Source of the DNA: Pseudomonadota bacterium
Lineage (GTDB): Bacteria; Pseudomonadota; Alphaproteobacteria; Rhizobiales; Hyphomicrobiaceae
DNA length: 8,285 nt
Reading direction: 5' to 3'
NCBI GenBank assembly: GCA_023390485.1
Contig: JAEWCT010000091.1
Span: 1 to 8,285, forward strand
Shown: piece after piece, positions 5,299 through 8,285 of the stretch
Numbering within the stretch: position 1 is the stretch's first letter
Layout: each line of letters opens with the position of its first letter
Translations under genes and position numbers: made by a program
The notes under the pieces: generated by a model
What the model was told of the DNA's origin: nothing
Databases searched by the model: none
What the model saw: the letters and a program-made list of their open reading frames with translations, nothing else

Positions 5299-7710
5299 CT
5301 AAGCTAAAAAGCGCTGTCCGGCTGAATCGTAGAGCGGACCTTTTGCGCGCGTGGCCCCGAACTTTTCGCCGTAGACCTCGATTTCGTAGTTGTCGTGGAC
5401 CGCCTCTGAAGCTGCGATATAGCTGTAGACGACGGGGGCCCCGATCGTGTGGCCGTAGTCGGCGCTGGTCGTGACGCCGAGGACCTTGCCGTCGCGAAGA
5501 ACCGCTTCGCCACCGTTGACCGGTGCTTTGCGATCGAGCTTGAAGACGCAGAGCTTGCGGTCGGGCCCGTTGGACGCAATTTTTATCAATGCGTCGCGGC
5601 CGATGAAGTTGCCCTTCTCTTTCGCAATCACCCACTCGACGCCCGAGTGGTACGGCGAGTAGTCCGGAGACAGATCCGTCGCCCAGATCGAGTAGCCCTT
5701 TTCGATCAGCAGGCTGTTAAAAGCCCGATATCCGAAATCGGCGATCTCGAATTCCGCGCCTGCATCCTTCAAAACCTTGTAGACGTGAACCGCATATTCG
5801 CTTGGAATATGCAGCTCATAGCCAAGCTCGCCGGTAAACGAGACGCGCATCACCATGACTGGAGCTGCGCCAACTGTCAGATGCTTCATGTGCCCGTAAG
5901 GCAAGTCGGCGGTGGTAACGCTCTCTTCCGCGACCTTTGCCAGCACGTCTCGCGACTTCGGTCCGCAAAGATTGATGACGGCATACGCCGAGGTCACATT
6001 GACGGTGCGGACGGAAGCGTTGGTGGGAAGATGCCGATGGATCCAGCCGAAGTCGTGATCGCCGTAGGCCGTTCCGGTGATAACGTAGAACCGGTCCTCA
6101 TCGAGGCGCGTCACGGTGATGTCCGCTTCAATGCCGCCGCGCTCATTGCAGAGTTGTGTATAGATGACACTGCCGATGGGGCGGTCGATGTCGGCGACCG
6201 CCAGGTTCTGCAAGCTCGAGAGCGCGTTCGGCCCGAACATCTCCATCTTTGCGAATGATGAAAGATCGATCATCCCCACCTTCTCGCGGACATGATGGTG
6301 TTCGTTCGCGACGTGCTCGAACCAGTTCGGCCAATCGAACGACGGCTTGTCGACAGGTTCGACGCCAGCCGGGGCAAACCAATTCGGACGCTCCCAACCC
6401 GCGCGAGAGCCGAAGACCGCTCGCCGTTCCTTCAGCGGGAAATAGAGCGGAGAACAGCGGACATTGCGGACCGACTTGTGCTCCTCGACCGGCCACTTCA
6501 TCGCGTAATGCTTGGCGTAGATCTCGGTCGCGCGGTCGTACATGAAGTACTTGGTGTTATGGTGGAAGTTGAAGCGCCGGACATCAAGCGGCCAGAGATT
6601 GTTCGTTGGCCGCCCTTCCAGTATCCATTCCGCCATCGCAAGACCGGCGCCGCCAGCCGCTGCGATGCCGTAAATGAAGCCGCATGAAACGAACACGTTA
6701 TCGAGTTCGGCGACGCGACCCATGACGAAGTCGCCGTCGGCAGAAATCGGAATGGCGCCGTTGATCATCGATCGGACGCCGACGGTTCCGACGACCGGCG
6801 TGCGCTTGGCCGCATTGATTGCGAGCTGTTCGAAGCGCTCGTAGTTTTCTTGAATGAGCTGCTGATCCCATCCGGCGGGAATGCCATCACGGGCGAACGC
6901 GACGGTGTTCGGCTCGTATCCGCCAACGACAATCCCGCGGACTTCCGGCTTCCAATAAAGGAGAAGATCGGGATCCCGGACCGTCGGCATACCTTTCGGC
7001 AAATCCGGAATGGGGTCGGTGATGAGATACTGGTGCTCGACGGCAAATGCCGGCACGCGCGTGCCCATCATCTTGCCAAGCTCGTGTCCCCACATGCCAC
7101 TTGCATTGACGACGGTTTCGGCGCGCACGCGGCCAGCCGAGGTCTGAACCTCAACGATCCGCCGGCCTTCGGCTTTGAAGCCGGTCACTTGGCAGTTTTG
7201 AACGAATTTGACGCCACGTTTGCGGGCGCCCGCTGCGAGCGCTTGGCACAGACTTGCAGGATCGATGTAGCCATCTGAGGCGATGTAGGTCGCCCCTTCG
7301 ACGCCGTCGAGCGTCATGATGGGGAAGAGGTCCTGCGCTTCCTTAGGTGAAAGGAGGTGCATTTCGAGGCCAAAGGACTTTGCCGTCGTTGCCGAACGGC
7401 GAAATTCCTTCATGCGATCTTTGGAAGAGGCGATGCGGAGACTGCCGACTTTCTTCCAATCTATCGGCTGTCCGGTATCTTCCTCGAGCACATCGTAGAG
7501 CTCGATACTCTTCTGCAGCATCCGCGTGACGTTGCGGGACGGCCGCAGCTGACCAACAACGCCCGCCGCATGCCAAGTGGCACCGTGCGTGAGCTGGAAC
7601 TGCTCCAAAACGACGATGTCTTTCTTGCCGGCCTTGGCGAGATGGTAGGCGATGCTGCAGCCAATAACGCCACCACCGATAATCACGAACTCTGCCGAAC
7701 TTGGCACCAT
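5299..7710 (-). CDS. Dimethylglycine/sarcosine dehydrogenase-like protein (DAO + GcvT fusion)
   Basis: This 803-aa protein has the two-part layout of dimethylglycine and sarcosine dehydrogenases. The DAO oxidoreductase domain covers about 7-365, with FVIIGGGVIG (8-17) for FAD and TWHAAG (45-50), where His47 is the expected covalent flavin attachment site. An FAO_M linker covers about 370-425. A GcvT-like folate-binding domain covers about 428-690, including NERGGIEADITV (522-533), GELGYELH (627-634) and LIEKGYSIWATDL (668-680). A GcvT C-terminal barrel covers about 715-797. It demethylates an N-methylated glycine-type substrate, yielding methylene-tetrahydrofolate and electrons for ETF. The frame is open back to 7851, but ATG 7710 is chosen because AAGGGA (7725-7720) precedes it by 9 bases and the longer version would overlap the permease. 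An oddity is PYHSGVEW at 686-693, where relatives usually have a PxEAGL-like motif. It is followed by the kinase and etfBA. Sarcosine versus dimethylglycine cannot be settled from sequence. Confidence 0.93.
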   Translation of the reverse strand: MVPSSAEFVIIGGGVIGCSIAYHLAKAGKKDIVVLEQFQLTHGATWHAAGVVGQLRPSRNVTRMLQKSIELYDVLEEDTGQPIDWKKVGSLRIASSKDRMKEFRRSATTAKSFGLEMHLLSPKEAQDLFPIMTLDGVEGATYIASDGYIDPASLCQALAAGARKRGVKFVQNCQVTGFKAEGRRIVEVQTSAGRVRAETVVNASGMWGHELGKMMGTRVPAFAVEHQYLITDPIPDLPKGMPTVRDPDLLLYWKPEVRGIVVGGYEPNTVAFARDGIPAGWDQQLIQENYERFEQLAINAAKRTPVVGTVGVRSMINGAIPISADGDFVMGRVAELDNVFVSCGFIYGIAAAGGAGLAMAEWILEGRPTNNLWPLDVRRFNFHHNTKYFMYDRATEIYAKHYAMKWPVEEHKSVRNVRCSPLYFPLKERRAVFGSRAGWERPNWFAPAGVEPVDKPSFDWPNWFEHVANEHHHVREKVGMIDLSSFAKMEMFGPNALSSLQNLAVADIDRPIGSVIYTQLCNERGGIEADITVTRLDEDRFYVITGTAYGDHDFGWIHRHLPTNASVRTVNVTSAYAVINLCGPKSRDVLAKVAEESVTTADLPYGHMKHLTVGAAPVMVMRVSFTGELGYELHIPSEYAVHVYKVLKDAGAEFEIADFGYRAFNSLLIEKGYSIWATDLSPDYSPYHSGVEWVIAKEKGNFIGRDALIKIASNGPDRKLCVFKLDRKAPVNGGEAVLRDGKVLGVTTSADYGHTIGAPVVYSYIAASEAVHDNYEIEVYGEKFGATRAKGPLYDSAGQRFLA

Positions 7711-7719
7711 GCTTCCGAA

Positions 7720-7725
7720 TCCCTT
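7720..7725 (-). promoter_or_regulatory. Ribosome binding site of the 803-aa dehydrogenase
   Basis: On the minus strand AAGGGA lies 9 bases before ATG 7710, inside the 26-base gap after the permease stop. This decides the start against in-frame upstream codons that lie within the permease gene. Confidence 0.6.
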
Positions 7726-7736
7726 GTCTTTTGAGG

Positions 7737-8285
7737 TCACGCGACTACCGGTTCGCCGTGCACGAACGCTTCCGCGCTTTTTGAATGTTGTAGTTTCGCG
7801 ACCCCCGCCTGAAAGAGGCGATCGATCAAAATTCCGAGCAACGCCAGGCAAAGTCCAGCGACAAGCCCACGTCCGGGATTGGCGGCGGTCAGCGCGATGT
7901 AGACCTCCTGGCCCAGATCTCGCGTGCCGACCAACGCCGTGATCACCACCATCGCCAGCGCGAACAGGAGCGCCTGATTGATGCCGAGAAGGACGGACGG
8001 CAGCGCCAGCGGGAAACGGATATAAAAATCCATTTGGGTGCTGGAGCAGCCGATGGATTTTCCGGCCTCGATAAGATGGGGCGGCACCGTGCGCAGCGCT
8101 GTCATCGTGAATTTTATGACGGGCGTGATCGCGAACGCGACGATCGCCAGCAAGGCCGCGAAATCGCCGACGCGAAACAGCATCACAACCGGAATGAGAT
8201 AGACGAAGCTCGGCAGCGTCTGCAGCACTTCGATGCCGACCGTCGTCGCCCGATAGAGTGGATCGAACCGCGCCGCCAGGAGCGC
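7737..8285 (-). CDS. Glycine betaine/proline-type ABC transporter permease (5' end outside window)
   Basis: The frame is open from the right edge to TGA at 7737, giving 182 residues of the C-terminal part. The GTG at 8228 is not a real start, since family-like sequence continues upstream of it. LQTLPSFVYLIPVVMLF is the hallmark segment of ProW/OpuAB permeases and forms a membrane helix. The cytoplasmic EAA loop is EAGKSIGCSS followed by IRFPLALP, which contacts the ATPase subunit. Further helices follow (LLGINQALLFALAMVVITAL and GLVAGLCLALLGILIDRLF). The protein is the inner-membrane channel of an importer for betaine-like compounds. Its ATPase and binding protein are presumably upstream, beyond the edge. 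Only 26 bases separate it from the dehydrogenase gene, so uptake and demethylation are probably coexpressed. The solute could also be choline, carnitine or proline betaine. Confidence 0.92.
   Translation of the reverse strand, partial: ALLAARFDPLYRATTVGIEVLQTLPSFVYLIPVVMLFRVGDFAALLAIVAFAITPVIKFTMTALRTVPPHLIEAGKSIGCSSTQMDFYIRFPLALPSVLLGINQALLFALAMVVITALVGTRDLGQEVYIALTAANPGRGLVAGLCLALLGILIDRLFQAGVAKLQHSKSAEAFVHGEPVVA

Larger units (their letters stand above)
2216..8285 (-). other. Predicted uptake-demethylation operon
   Basis: Six minus-strand genes run permease, dehydrogenase, kinase, etfB, etfA, Nudix. The gaps are 26, 19, 7 and 19 bases, followed by a 4-base overlap. No terminator-like hairpin or promoter-sized gap lies between them, so a single transcript starting beyond the right edge is the simplest reading. 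The GTnTAnAC operator near 1311 is not upstream of this unit, so its control cannot be read here. Confidence 0.75.

Noticed and set aside
4716..5474. Plus-strand open frame of 252 codons
   Set aside because: It lies opposite the kinase and the end of the dehydrogenase, both clearly real, and its translation is not protein-like.
5449..6258. Plus-strand open frame of 269 codons
   Set aside because: It is antisense to the GcvT-like half of the 803-aa dehydrogenase, whose motifs are conserved on the other strand.
7711..7851. N-terminal extension of the 803-aa dehydrogenase to a start at 7851
   Set aside because: It would overlap the permease C-terminus by about 115 bases, and it adds an arginine-rich stretch unlike the family. 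ATG 7710 has its own ribosome site.

Overview
This window looks like a catabolic locus for N-methylated amines (betaine, dimethylglycine or sarcosine type) from an alphaproteobacterium, most likely of the Hyphomicrobiales. The assignment rests on the gene families: GcvT-fused flavin demethylases, a HutC-type GntR regulator and a betaine-type ABC permease. It also rests on the fairly GC-rich composition, and it is not a species call. Nearly every base is coding. I see no tRNA, rRNA, CRISPR array or insertion sequence.

Layout, left to right. (1) Positions 1-1275 (-) hold the N-terminal 425 codons of a dimethylglycine/sarcosine dehydrogenase-like flavoprotein that runs off the left edge. (2) Positions 1276-1462 are a divergent intergenic region. 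It carries a 12-bp perfect palindrome matching the HutC-type operator pattern GTnTAnAC, with a second inverted repeat directly beside it. (3) Positions 1463-2203 (+) encode a GntR/HutC regulator with a UTRA ligand domain, most likely started at a TTG with a strong Shine-Dalgarno sequence. (4) Positions 2216-8285 (-) are a tightly packed operon read right to left: the C-terminal part of a glycine-betaine/proline-type ABC permease, a complete 803-aa dimethylglycine dehydrogenase-like protein, a choline-kinase-like phosphotransferase, etfB, etfA, and a Nudix hydrolase gene with an in-frame TAA at codon 30.

Proposed working (inference): the ABC system imports a quaternary or tertiary methylamine. 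The two related flavoproteins oxidatively remove methyl groups and pass the one-carbon unit to tetrahydrofolate. EtfBA takes the electrons towards the quinone pool, through an ETF-quinone oxidoreductase not present here. The kinase-like protein may phosphorylate a choline-like alcohol that enters or leaves the same route. The GntR protein probably senses a pathway compound and controls the divergent promoters between itself and the left dehydrogenase.

Points most worth a second look: the interrupted Nudix gene translationally coupled to etfA, the paired palindromes at the divergent promoter, the choline-kinase-like gene between a demethylase and its electron carrier, and the two demethylase paralogues under apparently separate control.
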